Origin: Brucella pseudogrignonensis
GTDB lineage: Bacteria > Pseudomonadota > Alphaproteobacteria > Rhizobiales > Rhizobiaceae
Reading direction: 5' to 3'
DNA length: 64,000 nucleotides
NCBI RefSeq assembly: GCF_002252525.1
Contig: NZ_NNRM01000048.1
Span: forward strand, 124,001 to 188,000
Under the pieces are notes generated by a model. The model had not been told where the DNA came from, searched no databases, and saw only the letters and a program-made list of their open reading frames with translations. Numbering within the stretch: position 1 is the stretch's first letter; every line of letters begins with the position of its first letter. Below are positions 1-8,630 of the stretch, in pieces. The translations under genes were made by a program, and so were the position numbers.

Positions 1-498
1 GAGCTTGTCGACTTCAGCCTTGGCTTCGGTTTCCTTGCCAAAAATCTGGCCCAGCTTTTCGATATTGGCTTCGGTGCCGGAAATGAATTCCTTGGCTGGA
101 ACAGTCAGATCGATGGTCGGTGCAATCTTTGCGAGCTCACCATATTTTGCAGCCGAGCGACCGCCGACAATGATCAGGTCAGGTTCGGCTGCATTAACCG
201 CTTCATAGTCAGGTTCAAAAAGCGTGCCGACTTTCGTGTAATCTGCGCCGTCGTATTTCTTGAGATATTCCGGGAAAGCGATGCTGCCAGGAACGCCGAT
301 GATCTTCACGCCAAGGCGATCAAGATTGTCGAGCGTTGCGAAATCGAACACGACGACTTTTTCAGGATTGGTTGCAACCGTTGTTTCGCCTTGGGCGTGT
401 TTGACTGCCACATCAGCAGCGTTCGCGCCGGAGGCAAGGGCTGTGGCAACAAGTGCTGCGCCAAACAGACGGGAAAAATGTCGGCTGATTTTCAGCAT
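1..498 (-). CDS. Ferric-siderophore ABC transporter periplasmic binding protein (3' part missing)
   Basis: The first 166 residues are visible; the rest lies beyond the window edge. A signal peptide (MLKISRHF..., likely cut after SGANA) is followed by a segment starting DVAVKHAQGETTVATNPEKVVVFDF, shown here only as its key features: the NPEKVVVFD strand and the later PDLIIVGGRS segment are typical of the PF01497 (FepB/FatB/CeuE) family, which delivers ferric siderophores to an inner-membrane ABC permease. It is third in a minus-strand run after the TonB receptor and the esterase, 73 bp from the esterase, so the three probably serve the same siderophore. Permease and ATPase genes would be expected beyond the window. 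The start is the ATG at 498. Family is confident; the exact siderophore is not known from sequence. Confidence 0.88.
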   Translation of the reverse strand, partial: MLKISRHFSRLFGAALVATALASGANAADVAVKHAQGETTVATNPEKVVVFDFATLDNLDRLGVKIIGVPGSIAFPEYLKKYDGADYTKVGTLFEPDYEAVNAAEPDLIIVGGRSAAKYGELAKIAPTIDLTVPAKEFISGTEANIEKLGQIFGKETEAKAEVDKL

Positions 499-571
499 GG
501 CGTTCAATCCTTTCGTCAATCTTGTGCTTTATAGTCCGGTTTTCTTCCAGTCAAAGCCGGAAGACCACAAT

Positions 572-1480
572 TCAGTTGTTTTGTTGGTCTGGGCTCTCAT
601 TGAGCAGGATGAATTTCAAGCTGTCTTCGACCGTGAGCGGGATCATCGAACCGTGGCTTTCGTTATCGAAGCGACGATAGGCGACCTCAAAGCCCGGAAG
701 TTGTTTCAACTCGGTCTGAATGTCTGCACCCGAAGGTCCGCCGCGCAGCTTCTTCAGACGCTCAGTATCTTCCTTTGACTGACCTGGGCGTTCGCCGCGC
801 TTGCCGGATGATTCAACAAGCAGTCGCATCGGTTTCGGATCGGCTTTGAATGCCTCCACAAACCGATCCTTGTCGGTGAGAATCGAGCGTCCATTCCACC
901 AGATCGATGGGTCTGCGGCAGCATAAGTCTGAAATGAATCCGAATGATTGAAGAGCGCATAAAGCGTGAAAAGCCCACCCAGCGAATGCCCAAAAAGAGC
1001 CTGCTTGTTCTTGTCGATAGCAAAACGCTTTTCGACTTCCGCTTTTACCTGATGATCAATAAAATCGAAGAACGCGTCACGTCCGCCAGTTTTCGGAATA
1101 TTGGTCTGAACAGGGATCAATTCGTCTGGTGTCGAAGGCGTGAGATCGAAATAGCGCAGGCGGACGATTTCGTCCTTGTCTTCGGTCGGATAACCGATGC
1201 CGACAAACACTGCGTTGAGCTGAGGATTATCTTCCATCAGCTTGGCTGCGATTGGCAACATCCGATTGCCATCACTCATATAGACAACGGGAAAACCATT
1301 GGCAGGCGCTTTTTCAGCGGGTGCAGCCACGAAAATTCGATAGTCGATGCCGTTCGCCTGCATGTCAAAGGAGTCGACTTGCGGCTTTCCAGCATGTGCA
1401 GAGGCGTTCACGAGAATGCTTCCGAACATGAGGCAGACCTTCAAAATTACGTTCTTTGTCTTGCTCACGGGAGCATCCAT
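572..1480 (-). CDS. Alpha/beta-hydrolase, siderophore esterase (IroE/BesA type)
   Basis: A 302-residue secreted esterase of the PF00756 group. The N-terminus has a hydrophobic signal-like segment ending near SAHA (about residue 30). The nucleophile elbow GHSLGG lies at residues 164-169 (Ser166), followed by an ADPSIWW stretch typical of IroE/Fes-like esterases, and the C-terminal NESHGS supplies the catalytic His. Such enzymes hydrolyse triscatecholate trilactone siderophores or their ferric complexes to release iron. It lies between a TonB receptor and a siderophore-binding protein, which supports that role. The ATG at 1480 has no clear ribosome-binding site; a GTG four codons on is a possible alternative start. 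Substrate (enterobactin-like or other) is inferred. Confidence 0.82.
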   Translation of the reverse strand: MDAPVSKTKNVILKVCLMFGSILVNASAHAGKPQVDSFDMQANGIDYRIFVAAPAEKAPANGFPVVYMSDGNRMLPIAAKLMEDNPQLNAVFVGIGYPTEDKDEIVRLRYFDLTPSTPDELIPVQTNIPKTGGRDAFFDFIDHQVKAEVEKRFAIDKNKQALFGHSLGGLFTLYALFNHSDSFQTYAAADPSIWWNGRSILTDKDRFVEAFKADPKPMRLLVESSGKRGERPGQSKEDTERLKKLRGGPSGADIQTELKQLPGFEVAYRRFDNESHGSMIPLTVEDSLKFILLNESPDQQNN

Positions 1481-1490
1481 TTCATAAAGA

Positions 1491-1521
1491 AATGACGCCA
1501 GCCAAAATCAGCTGGCGTCAT
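1491..1521 (-). terminator. Hairpin between TonB receptor and esterase genes
   Basis: An 11-bp perfect stem (ATGACGCCAGC with GCTGGCGTCAT) encloses an 8-nt loop. Read on the minus strand it is followed by TTTCTTT, as in an intrinsic terminator. It lies inside the run of three siderophore genes, so it may attenuate the two distal genes. Confidence 0.6.
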
Positions 1522-1529
1522 AATGTGCG

Positions 1530-3767
1530 TTAGAAGCGTGAGGTCATGCCGAGCCAGAGACGACGGCCTTCAACCACATTGTTGATTTCGTCCACTGTGA
1601 CCTTCTTATCGAAGATGTTGTAGACGGCAGCATTGAGTGTGACGTTCTCACTGAATTCATAAGAGCCACCGAGGTCGAAAGTGGCATAGCCCTTATATTT
1701 GCGGGCGATAACCTGACCTCTGCTGTTATAGGCATATGGCTCACCAACAGTGCCGATACGCAGACCGGCGTTGATTTCAGGGCCGTGATAGTTACCAGCC
1801 GCCCATGCAGTCAGACCATCGACTGGTGTTTCCCAATCTGCGCGGATGTTTGCCATGTGCTTTGGCGTGCGAGCCAGAGGCAAACCTGCATATTCGCCGG
1901 TCTTCTGTTCAGAGTCGGTATAGGTATAGCTACCGCGCAGCTTAATCGTGTCGGTCGCTTCCCAATCTGCCGTCAGTTCTACACCCTGAATTGTCGCTTC
2001 ATCGATGTTGTAGCTGTAATAGAGGACGTAGTTCGGGTCCTGAGCCCAGCGCAGTGGCTGGCCTGTGATTGGATCATACTGAATGTTGCTGGCGATCTTG
2101 TCTTTGAAATCGGTGTAGAAGTATGTCGCACCGAGACGCAGACCCTGCTGGTTGTCCCAAAGCGCACTGGCTTCATAGCTGGTGCTCTTTTCTGGCTGAA
2201 GGTTTGGATCACCGATAATGACGCCGCAGTTTCCGGTCGGGCCGTAGGTACAGTTGCCGCCGCCAGTCGTGTAAGCATAACCGGGTGCAATAGTGCGAAT
2301 TTCAGGGGCGCGGAAGCCGGTTGAAATGCCGCCCTTGAGGGTCAGCTGATCCGTGGCGTGCCAAACGGCATAGCCACGCGGGCTCCAATGCGAACCGTAG
2401 ATTTCGTGGTGATCCATGCGCAGGCCACCGGTCAGCGCAAAGTCTGGAGTGATCCACCATTCATCTTCAGCGAAAAGTGCCCACTGCTTGATCGTGAACT
2501 CTTCGTCCAAGCCTGTACGACGGCCCGGGTTCTGATCTGTCAGCGTGCCTTCGATAAACTGGCCGCCGGTTACAAGTGTGTGGTTGCCATAAAGCTCGAA
2601 CGGAGTGGTGAACTTGCCGTCCAGTGTAGAGTTACGGATATGCGGTGAACGCAGGCTTTCAACAAAATCACCGCGAGTCTTGTTCCAAGTGTAGTTTGTT
2701 CTCTGAGCAGTTTCCTGCATGAAAGAGAACTCGGAAGTTGTTGGACCCCAACGGCCTGTGTGACTGATCGACCAGTGGTTTCGGTCGTTCATATTATAAG
2801 TGTCGAGCGGTGCCGTGCTGCCGGTTGCTACAGGGTTGATCGTGTTTCCAACCGATGAATCGCGGCGCAAGCGCGTCTTGCCAGCTTCAAAAACGATGTC
2901 GTGATCGGCGTTTGGCGTAATCGTCACGCGACCGGTGATGTCGATATCACGCTGCTCTGGCGTGCCGCTGATGATTTTGTCTTCCTGACGCTTGAGGCCG
3001 CGTCCCCACAGCTGCACACCAACCAAATTCGGAACGAGAGGGCCGGTCATGTAGTATGAGCCCTGTAGCGAATTACCGAACTTCGAGTGCTGCTGAACCG
3101 TCGTGTCGAAGCTCAGCGAGCCGCTCCACTTGTCCGAAACCTTCTTGGTGATGACGTTGATCACGCCGCCCATGGCGTCGGAACCATAAAGCGATGACAT
3201 CGGGCCACGAATAACTTCGATGCGTTCGATAGCGTTGGCTGGCGGCAAGAAGCTCTGTTCAAAACCGGAGTTGCCGTTGGTGCGCGCGTCGCGTGTGCTC
3301 TGACGCTTTCCGTCAACGAGGATCAGCGTGTAGCTGCCCGGAAGGCCGCGAATGAAGATGTCACGTTCTGCTGCAGCCCCCGTCACAGCAACGCCCTGAA
3401 CATCGCGCAATGCATCGCCTAGATCGCGATAAGAGCCTTTTTCAAGTTCTTCACCCGGTACAACCGAAATGCTCGCTGGAGCATCGGTTATGTTCTGCTC
3501 AAAACCTGTCGCCGAAACAACGATCTGGTTAAGCGTGATACCACCGGCAGCGTTTACCTGTTCGGTCGCCTGGGCTTCAGCCTGTTTCTTTTTCGCGGCT
3601 TCTTCTTCTGCTGTGGTTGCGGTCTGTGCGAAAGAAGCTGCGCCGCTTAGAATAAGTGCGGTCGAAAGGCATGTGCCCGCAAGAATGGCTTTTGCAAAAA
3701 GCGATCCGCTGGCCAATTGCCTGTTCTGCGAACCATTGGTACGCAATCCCCGAAACAAGCTGGTCAT
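1530..3767 (-). CDS. TonB-dependent siderophore receptor (FepA/CirA-like)
   Basis: A 745-residue outer-membrane receptor. A long signal peptide ends near SGAASFAQ (about residue 47). The TonB-box region contains ITLNQIVVSA, and the plug domain shows the RDIFIRGLPG, IERIEVIRGP and GSDAMGGVINVIT motifs. The remainder is a 22-strand-type beta-barrel ending in Phe (GMTSRF), the usual outer-membrane assembly signal. It imports ferric siderophore using TonB/ExbBD energy. I chose the ATG at 3767 because AAGGGTG lies 6-7 nt upstream; a further upstream in-frame start has no such site. It is first in the minus-strand iron run and divergent from the HTH/TrpD2 gene. The length is close to FepA (about 750). 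The exact ligand is unknown; a catecholate is likely given the adjacent IroE-like esterase. Confidence 0.9.
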   Translation of the reverse strand: MTSLFRGLRTNGSQNRQLASGSLFAKAILAGTCLSTALILSGAASFAQTATTAEEEAAKKKQAEAQATEQVNAAGGITLNQIVVSATGFEQNITDAPASISVVPGEELEKGSYRDLGDALRDVQGVAVTGAAAERDIFIRGLPGSYTLILVDGKRQSTRDARTNGNSGFEQSFLPPANAIERIEVIRGPMSSLYGSDAMGGVINVITKKVSDKWSGSLSFDTTVQQHSKFGNSLQGSYYMTGPLVPNLVGVQLWGRGLKRQEDKIISGTPEQRDIDITGRVTITPNADHDIVFEAGKTRLRRDSSVGNTINPVATGSTAPLDTYNMNDRNHWSISHTGRWGPTTSEFSFMQETAQRTNYTWNKTRGDFVESLRSPHIRNSTLDGKFTTPFELYGNHTLVTGGQFIEGTLTDQNPGRRTGLDEEFTIKQWALFAEDEWWITPDFALTGGLRMDHHEIYGSHWSPRGYAVWHATDQLTLKGGISTGFRAPEIRTIAPGYAYTTGGGNCTYGPTGNCGVIIGDPNLQPEKSTSYEASALWDNQQGLRLGATYFYTDFKDKIASNIQYDPITGQPLRWAQDPNYVLYYSYNIDEATIQGVELTADWEATDTIKLRGSYTYTDSEQKTGEYAGLPLARTPKHMANIRADWETPVDGLTAWAAGNYHGPEINAGLRIGTVGEPYAYNSRGQVIARKYKGYATFDLGGSYEFSENVTLNAAVYNIFDKKVTVDEINNVVEGRRLWLGMTSRF

Positions 3768-3820
3768 AAATATCACCCTTAAAGTTGAGTTTTCAGCTCT
3801 CCTTATGTATGGCAATAACG

Positions 3821-3835
3821 TGACGTCAATCGTCA
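3821..3835. promoter_or_regulatory. TGA-N9-TCA motif, candidate RirA iron-responsive box
   Basis: TGACGTCAATCGTCA fits the TGA-N9-TCA iron-responsive pattern described for RirA in rhizobia. It lies in the 122-bp divergent gap, 54 bp upstream of the receptor start. The pattern is short, so a chance match is possible. Confidence 0.35.
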
Positions 3836-3889
3836 TGATTTATAAGAATTCCAAGTTTCAGAAAACGCAACTGAACGGATGTCGTAGCA

Positions 3890-5359
3890 ATGTCGGGCAA
3901 GCGAATGAAAACTCAGGCAGAGGTTGATAAAGTGGAGGGCGAAAGCCTGAAACTGGGGCAGCTGCGCTTGCTGATTGCGCTTGATGCACTTCTTGTGGAA
4001 GGCAGTGTCGGCGGTGCTGCAAAGCAGATGGGATTGAGCATTGCGGCCATGAGCCGGCTACTCGGACAGATCCGCGAGAAGTTCGATGATCCGATCCTCG
4101 TGCGTTCGGGTCGAAACATGATTGCAACGCCAAAAGCCGAAGCTTTACGTGGTCGCTTGCGCAGACTGGCCAATGAAGCTGAAGCGCTCATGAGCTTCAA
4201 CGGCAGTGATGCAGTGGAGACGCATTGCAAAAGAAAGCATGGGTGGGAGAGGGCGAGCGCTATTGTTGCGCCGCCGCCGTTGGGTATTCGTAAGGTAATC
4301 GAGCTCGAAAACCATCCCACCCCTGAACAGCTTGCGGCCCAATTTGCCAATATTCAGGATGAGAACGATCCTGTTCGGCGGCTCGCGAAATACATTGCAA
4401 TCACCGGCCGTAAGGTTGGTCACACACGTCCGCTCGAAATGTACGAAGCGGAAGATGCTTTCACCACGATATTTGCAGGTGAAGCAGACCCCATGCAAAT
4501 CAGCGCTTTATTGCGGCTTATTCATTATCGAGGTGAAACGGCTCCTGAACTTGCCGGTATGGCTCAGGCAGCCCGAAAATATTACTCAACGCAGGCCGAC
4601 ATTCGCCGCCCGGCACTCGACTGGCCTGCATATCTCTCGCCAAACTCACATCAGTCGCCATGGTTTATGCTGGCAGCAATTCTTGTTGCACGCGCTGGCT
4701 ATCCGGTCGTGATGCATGGCAATTGCGGAACAGGTGAGCTTTCCGGGAAGCTGGAACTCGCAGCTGAAGCTGTCAATATCCCGGTTGCGGGTTCGCTATC
4801 ATTGGCTGAAAGTGCGCTGAATGCGCATGGTATCTGCTTCATGCCATTGGCTGGTTTTGCACCACAGGTTCACGCCCTGCTCGCGCTTTATCCATTGTTT
4901 CACTCGAGGTCATCGATCAACAGTCTCGCGCATCTGCTTAACCCGATGCAGTTGTCCACATCGGTCCTCGGTGTCACTCAACCAACCTATCGTGAGTTGC
5001 ATCGCGATGCGGCGGCGCTGCTAGATTTAAAGTCGGTTTCGGTCGTGTCGACGAGCCGCGATGTGGCGGAGCTGGTGCCGCACCATGCGCATACGGTTTA
5101 CAGATGGCTCGGCGAACAGAAAACGGACCTCACATTGCCAACCTTGTCGAAGGCAGGAACCGATAAGCATTCCAGCCTCACTTCGTTTGAATACTGGCTC
5201 GCCGTTTGGTCGGGTGCCGCCGTTGATGAGCGTGCAGAGCTGACGATTATCGCATCTACCGCGATGGCGCTCATGACTGTTCTTGCTGCAGACAATGATA
5301 GTTACGGCCAGTTCTACAAAAAGGCAGAGGAACTTTGGAAAACGCGCCATCAACACTGA
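3890..5359 (+). CDS. LysR-type HTH fused to a TrpD2/YbiB-like phosphoribosyltransferase-fold domain
   Basis: The protein has 489 residues. Residues about 20-85 form a LysR-type winged helix-turn-helix (LLIALDALLVEGSVGGAAKQ, then the FDDPILVRSGR wing). From about residue 125 to the end it resembles TrpD2 proteins such as E. coli YbiB, with an N-terminal helical part (LRLIHYRGETAPELAGM) and a nucleotide-binding loop MHGNCGTGE at 275-283. YbiB-type proteins have the anthranilate phosphoribosyltransferase fold but are reported to bind nucleic acid rather than act in tryptophan synthesis. No LysR effector domain is present; the TrpD2 part replaces it. The gene is divergent from the siderophore receptor. 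The ATG at 3890 is used, with 3905 as an alternative. A DNA-binding regulator is inferred; catalysis is unproven. Confidence 0.8.
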   Translation: MSGKRMKTQAEVDKVEGESLKLGQLRLLIALDALLVEGSVGGAAKQMGLSIAAMSRLLGQIREKFDDPILVRSGRNMIATPKAEALRGRLRRLANEAEALMSFNGSDAVETHCKRKHGWERASAIVAPPPLGIRKVIELENHPTPEQLAAQFANIQDENDPVRRLAKYIAITGRKVGHTRPLEMYEAEDAFTTIFAGEADPMQISALLRLIHYRGETAPELAGMAQAARKYYSTQADIRRPALDWPAYLSPNSHQSPWFMLAAILVARAGYPVVMHGNCGTGELSGKLELAAEAVNIPVAGSLSLAESALNAHGICFMPLAGFAPQVHALLALYPLFHSRSSINSLAHLLNPMQLSTSVLGVTQPTYRELHRDAAALLDLKSVSVVSTSRDVAELVPHHAHTVYRWLGEQKTDLTLPTLSKAGTDKHSSLTSFEYWLAVWSGAAVDERAELTIIASTAMALMTVLAADNDSYGQFYKKAEELWKTRHQH

Positions 5360-5429
5360 ATGACGATAATTGTGTGATCAATTTTTAAGCAGGCGTCGAA
5401 AACTATTCTACTTATGCCATTTTGGGAAA

Positions 5430-5468
5430 AGCATTCCGGTTGCTGATGCAGAACAGCAAGCCGATGCT
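5430..5468 (+). terminator. Terminator after the HTH/TrpD2 gene
   Basis: An imperfect stem of about 14 bp (outer AGCAT/ATGCT, inner GCTG/CAGC) is followed by a T-rich run, 71 bp after the stop codon. Confidence 0.55.
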
Positions 5469-5533
5469 TTGTTTGCTCTTTTTATAAGCCCTATCGTTCC
5501 GCCGTAACTCTTAGTACGCAGCGGGGCGATTTG

Positions 5534-6709
5534 ATGGTCAATCCTATATTCGGTGCATCTGGCACTTCCATTTTTGAATCCATGTCGCGCCTTGCTGCCG
5601 AAACCGGTGCCATAAATCTGGGGCAGGGATTTCCTGAAGGTTTTGAACCTCAAGAACTTGTCGAAGCAGCAATTCAGGCTTTACGTGATGGCCCTCATCA
5701 ATATCCTCCGATGCTTGGGCTGCCTTCCTTGCGCAAGGCGGTTGCCGAGAATGCACGCCGCTTTCTGGGTCTTGAGATCGATTGGGAGACCGAGGTTCTA
5801 GTGACGTCAGGGGCCACCGAAGCGCTGACCGATACGTTCCTAGCGCTTCTTGAATCTGGTGATGAAGTCATCGTCTTTGAACCCGTTTACGATGCCTATG
5901 CCACGCTCATTCGTCGCGCGGGCGGTAAAGTTATCCCGCTTCGTCTGACGCCACCACATTGGGAATTGCCGCGTGAAGCGCTGGAAAAGGCCATCACATC
6001 AAAGACCAAGCTGATCGTCGTCAATACGCCAATGAACCCGATTGGCAAGATATTCGATCCGCAAGAACTTGAGTTTCTAGCTTCGCTTACGATCAACCAC
6101 GACCTGACCATCGTGTCGGATGAGGTCTACGAACACCTGATTTTCGACGGGCGACCGTTTCATTCGCTTCTTGCTGTGCCCGGCATTCGTGATCGTGTCG
6201 TGCGGATTGGATCGGCTGGAAAGAGCTTTTCCGTGACAGGCTGGAAAGTTGGCTATGTGACGGCCGATGCAAAACTTCTCGCGCCCATTTCCCGCGCACA
6301 TCAATATGTGACTTTCACCACGCCACCGGCCTTACAGGCGGCAGTCGCCGTCGGTCTTTTGCTGCCCGACAACTATTTCACCAAATTGCGCAGCACGCTT
6401 GCATCGCGTCGTGACTTGCTGGTTGGTGGACTAAGGGCAGCAGGCTTCGATATCGCAGACGTGCCTTCAACCTATTTCGCCGTGGCCGATGTGAGCGGCC
6501 TCGACCCTGAAGGCGACGACCTTGCCTTCTGTCGACGCCTGACGCTTGAGGCTGGTGTGACACCTGTGCCGGTTTCGTCCTTCTATGGCGAACGCGACGT
6601 GAAAAGCCATGTCCGCTTCTGCTTCGCCAAGACGGAAGCAACGCTTTCTGAAGCCGTCGATCGGCTTGCCCGTTGGTCAGAAAAACAGAACTGGCGCGCC
6701 GCCTCCTGA
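5534..6709 (+). CDS. PLP-dependent class I/II aminotransferase (methionine/kynurenine aminotransferase-like)
   Basis: A 391-residue fold-type I aminotransferase. Visible marks are INLGQGFPEG near the N-terminus, SGATEAL for PLP phosphate contact, NTPMNPIGK, the SDEVYEH aspartate/tyrosine block, and the Schiff-base lysine in SAGKSFSVTGWK (about residue 230). The overall pattern (QYPPMLG, HQYVTFTTPP) is close to E. coli YbdL, a methionine aminotransferase, and to kynurenine aminotransferases. It starts an apparent operon with a MetQNI-type importer and an IPNS-like dioxygenase, which favours methionine or a related amino acid as substrate. The ATG at 5534 follows GGGGCG; an in-frame TTG directly precedes it. 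Substrate is inferred. Confidence 0.85.
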   Translation: MVNPIFGASGTSIFESMSRLAAETGAINLGQGFPEGFEPQELVEAAIQALRDGPHQYPPMLGLPSLRKAVAENARRFLGLEIDWETEVLVTSGATEALTDTFLALLESGDEVIVFEPVYDAYATLIRRAGGKVIPLRLTPPHWELPREALEKAITSKTKLIVVNTPMNPIGKIFDPQELEFLASLTINHDLTIVSDEVYEHLIFDGRPFHSLLAVPGIRDRVVRIGSAGKSFSVTGWKVGYVTADAKLLAPISRAHQYVTFTTPPALQAAVAVGLLLPDNYFTKLRSTLASRRDLLVGGLRAAGFDIADVPSTYFAVADVSGLDPEGDDLAFCRRLTLEAGVTPVPVSSFYGERDVKSHVRFCFAKTEATLSEAVDRLARWSEKQNWRAAS

Positions 6710-6742
6710 TGCGCGCCTAAAATCACTTCGAGGAATATCTGC

Positions 6743-7540
6743 ATGAAATATACCCCATTCATTCGTGGCGCTCTGTCAGCGGTCCTGTTGTCCATGCTTG
6801 CGGCTTCGCCCGCATTGGCAGAGAAAATCCGCTTGGGTGTTACGTCAGGTCCGCACGCCCAGATCGCCGAAGCGTTGGCACCCATCGCGAAAGCCAAGGG
6901 GCTCGAGATCGAGATCGTCGAGTTTTCCGATGGCGCAATGATTGATCCGGCAACGAATGACGGTGATCTCGATGCCAATGGTTTCCAACACACGCCTTAT
7001 CTCAATCAGCAGAACAAGGATCGTGGGCTTAATCTTGTAGCTGTCGGTGGAAACACGGTCCTGCTGCCGATGGCCGGGTATTCGCATAAGTTCAAAACTT
7101 TGGCTGAACTTCCGGATGGTGCACAGATCACCATTCCTAACGACCCAAGCAATGCCGGACGCGCTCTAAAGCTTCTCGAAAAGGGCGGAGTCCTCAAGCT
7201 GACACCCGGCGTAACTTTCAATGCCACTGAACTCGATATTGTTGAAAATCCGAAGAATGTGAAGATCATCCCGATGGAAACGGCGCAGCTCGCCCGCTCA
7301 CTGGAAGATGTCGATTTTTCGGTGATCACGTCTCACTTCGCGTTAAGCGCTGGGCTGGTTCCGAGCCGCGATGCGATCCTGATCGAAGATCAGCTTTCTG
7401 ATTATTTTTGCCTCATCGCTGTTGCTGAAAAGAACAAGGACGCGCCGTGGGTGAAAACGCTGACCGAAGCGTACAAGTCACCAGAAGTCAAAGCCTTCAT
7501 CGAGAAGAAGTTTGAAGGCAATATCATTGCGGGATGGTGA
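6743..7540 (+). CDS. metQ: MetQ/NlpA-family ABC substrate-binding protein
   Basis: A 265-residue periplasmic binding protein of the NlpA family, which binds methionine or related compounds for a MetNI transporter. The sequence shows a signal peptide ending ASPALA and the family blocks EFSDGAMIDPA, DANGFQHTPYL and IPNDPSNAGRAL. The usual lipobox cysteine is absent: the cleavage region is PALAEKIRL, so this looks like a soluble periplasmic protein, unlike E. coli MetQ. It lies 33 bp after the aminotransferase, with GAGGAA before the ATG, and 1 bp before metN. The presence of metN and metI supports the family call. Whether the ligand is methionine or an analogue cannot be read from the sequence. 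Confidence 0.88.
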   Translation: MKYTPFIRGALSAVLLSMLAASPALAEKIRLGVTSGPHAQIAEALAPIAKAKGLEIEIVEFSDGAMIDPATNDGDLDANGFQHTPYLNQQNKDRGLNLVAVGGNTVLLPMAGYSHKFKTLAELPDGAQITIPNDPSNAGRALKLLEKGGVLKLTPGVTFNATELDIVENPKNVKIIPMETAQLARSLEDVDFSVITSHFALSAGLVPSRDAILIEDQLSDYFCLIAVAEKNKDAPWVKTLTEAYKSPEVKAFIEKKFEGNIIAGW

Positions 7541-7541
7541 G

Positions 7542-8630
7542 ATGAACCTTTCGGTTCGCATAGCTGAAGCAGAGCGGGACCGGATCGGCTCCGCTCCGCC
7601 TGTCATCGATGTAAAGTCGCTTACGAAGACTTACGATCCAAAAGCCGGTGCGGTTCTGGACGATGTTTCGTTACGCGTCGGCAAGGGGGCTATCCATGGT
7701 ATCATCGGCCGCTCAGGCGCGGGCAAAAGCACATTGGTTCGTTGCCTGAACGGTCTCGTACAGCCGACCAGCGGTCAGGTGTTTGTTGCCGGGCGTGAAG
7801 TGAGCAAGCTTGAAGGACGTAATTTACGCCAAGCACGCCGCGATATATCGATGATATTTCAACATTTTAGCCTCTTATCTTCCCGAAGTGCTGCAGCTAA
7901 TATAGCGTTGCCTATGGAATTGGCTGGTGTGCCGCGCGAAACCATTCGCAAGCGAGTGACCGAGCTGCTGGATCTGGTAGGTTTGAACGGAAAGGCAGAC
8001 GCCTATCCATCGGAACTGTCTGGCGGGCAGAAGCAGCGTGTGGGCATTGCGCGCGCACTGGCTCTGGAGCCAAGTGTCCTTCTATCTGATGAAGCTACCT
8101 CTGCTCTTGATCCCGAAACCACCGAACAGATTTTGGCATTGCTTAAAGATATCAACCGGCGTTTGGGCCTGACCATCGTTCTCATCACGCATGAAATGGA
8201 TGTGGTTCGCCAAATTGCCGACCATGTGACAGTGCTTGAAGGCGGCCGTGTGGTTGAAACCGGGCCGACATTCGACGTCTTTGCCTTTCCGAAATCAGCT
8301 ATCGCGCGTTCATTTCTCTCAAGCATTGTGGCTCATGACCTGCCGCCGGAAGTTGCCCAGAGGCTTCTGCCTGATGCAGTTCCCGGATCAAGCCCGGTCT
8401 TGCGTATCATCTTTTCCGGAGAGGCCGCGCATTCGCCAGTGGTTGGGACGCTTATTCAGCGTTTTGGCATCAATCCCAATATTCTGCATGGTCGCATTGA
8501 TTATATTGGCGGGAAGCCACTCGGGATCATGACGTTGATCGCTGAAAACGGCGAGCCTGATCTCGCAGATGTGCTCGCTTATCTAGCGTCGCTTGATTTA
8601 CACGGAGAGGTGCTGGGCCATGTTGTCTGA
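7542..8630 (+). CDS. metN: MetN-type ABC transporter ATP-binding protein
   Basis: A 362-residue ATPase that drives D/L-methionine-type import. Walker A is GRSGAGKS, the signature is LSGGQKQRV, Walker B is LLSDEATSALD, and the switch His is in LITHEMD. The C-terminal ~80 residues (VLRIIFSGEAAHSPVVG onward) form the NIL domain, which in MetN binds the transported amino acid and inhibits the transporter. The ATG at 7542 lies 1 bp after the metQ stop and is preceded by GGGATGG; a start further upstream would overlap metQ. It overlaps metI by 11 bp, so translation is probably coupled. The N-terminus is about 20 residues longer than in E. coli MetN before the first strand. Confidence 0.92.
   Translation: MNLSVRIAEAERDRIGSAPPVIDVKSLTKTYDPKAGAVLDDVSLRVGKGAIHGIIGRSGAGKSTLVRCLNGLVQPTSGQVFVAGREVSKLEGRNLRQARRDISMIFQHFSLLSSRSAAANIALPMELAGVPRETIRKRVTELLDLVGLNGKADAYPSELSGGQKQRVGIARALALEPSVLLSDEATSALDPETTEQILALLKDINRRLGLTIVLITHEMDVVRQIADHVTVLEGGRVVETGPTFDVFAFPKSAIARSFLSSIVAHDLPPEVAQRLLPDAVPGSSPVLRIIFSGEAAHSPVVGTLIQRFGINPNILHGRIDYIGGKPLGIMTLIAENGEPDLADVLAYLASLDLHGEVLGHVV

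Noticed and set aside
5360-5533. SAM-type riboswitch before the met-like operon
   Set aside because: The only clear structure is the terminator at 5430-5468; no SAM-II core was found.
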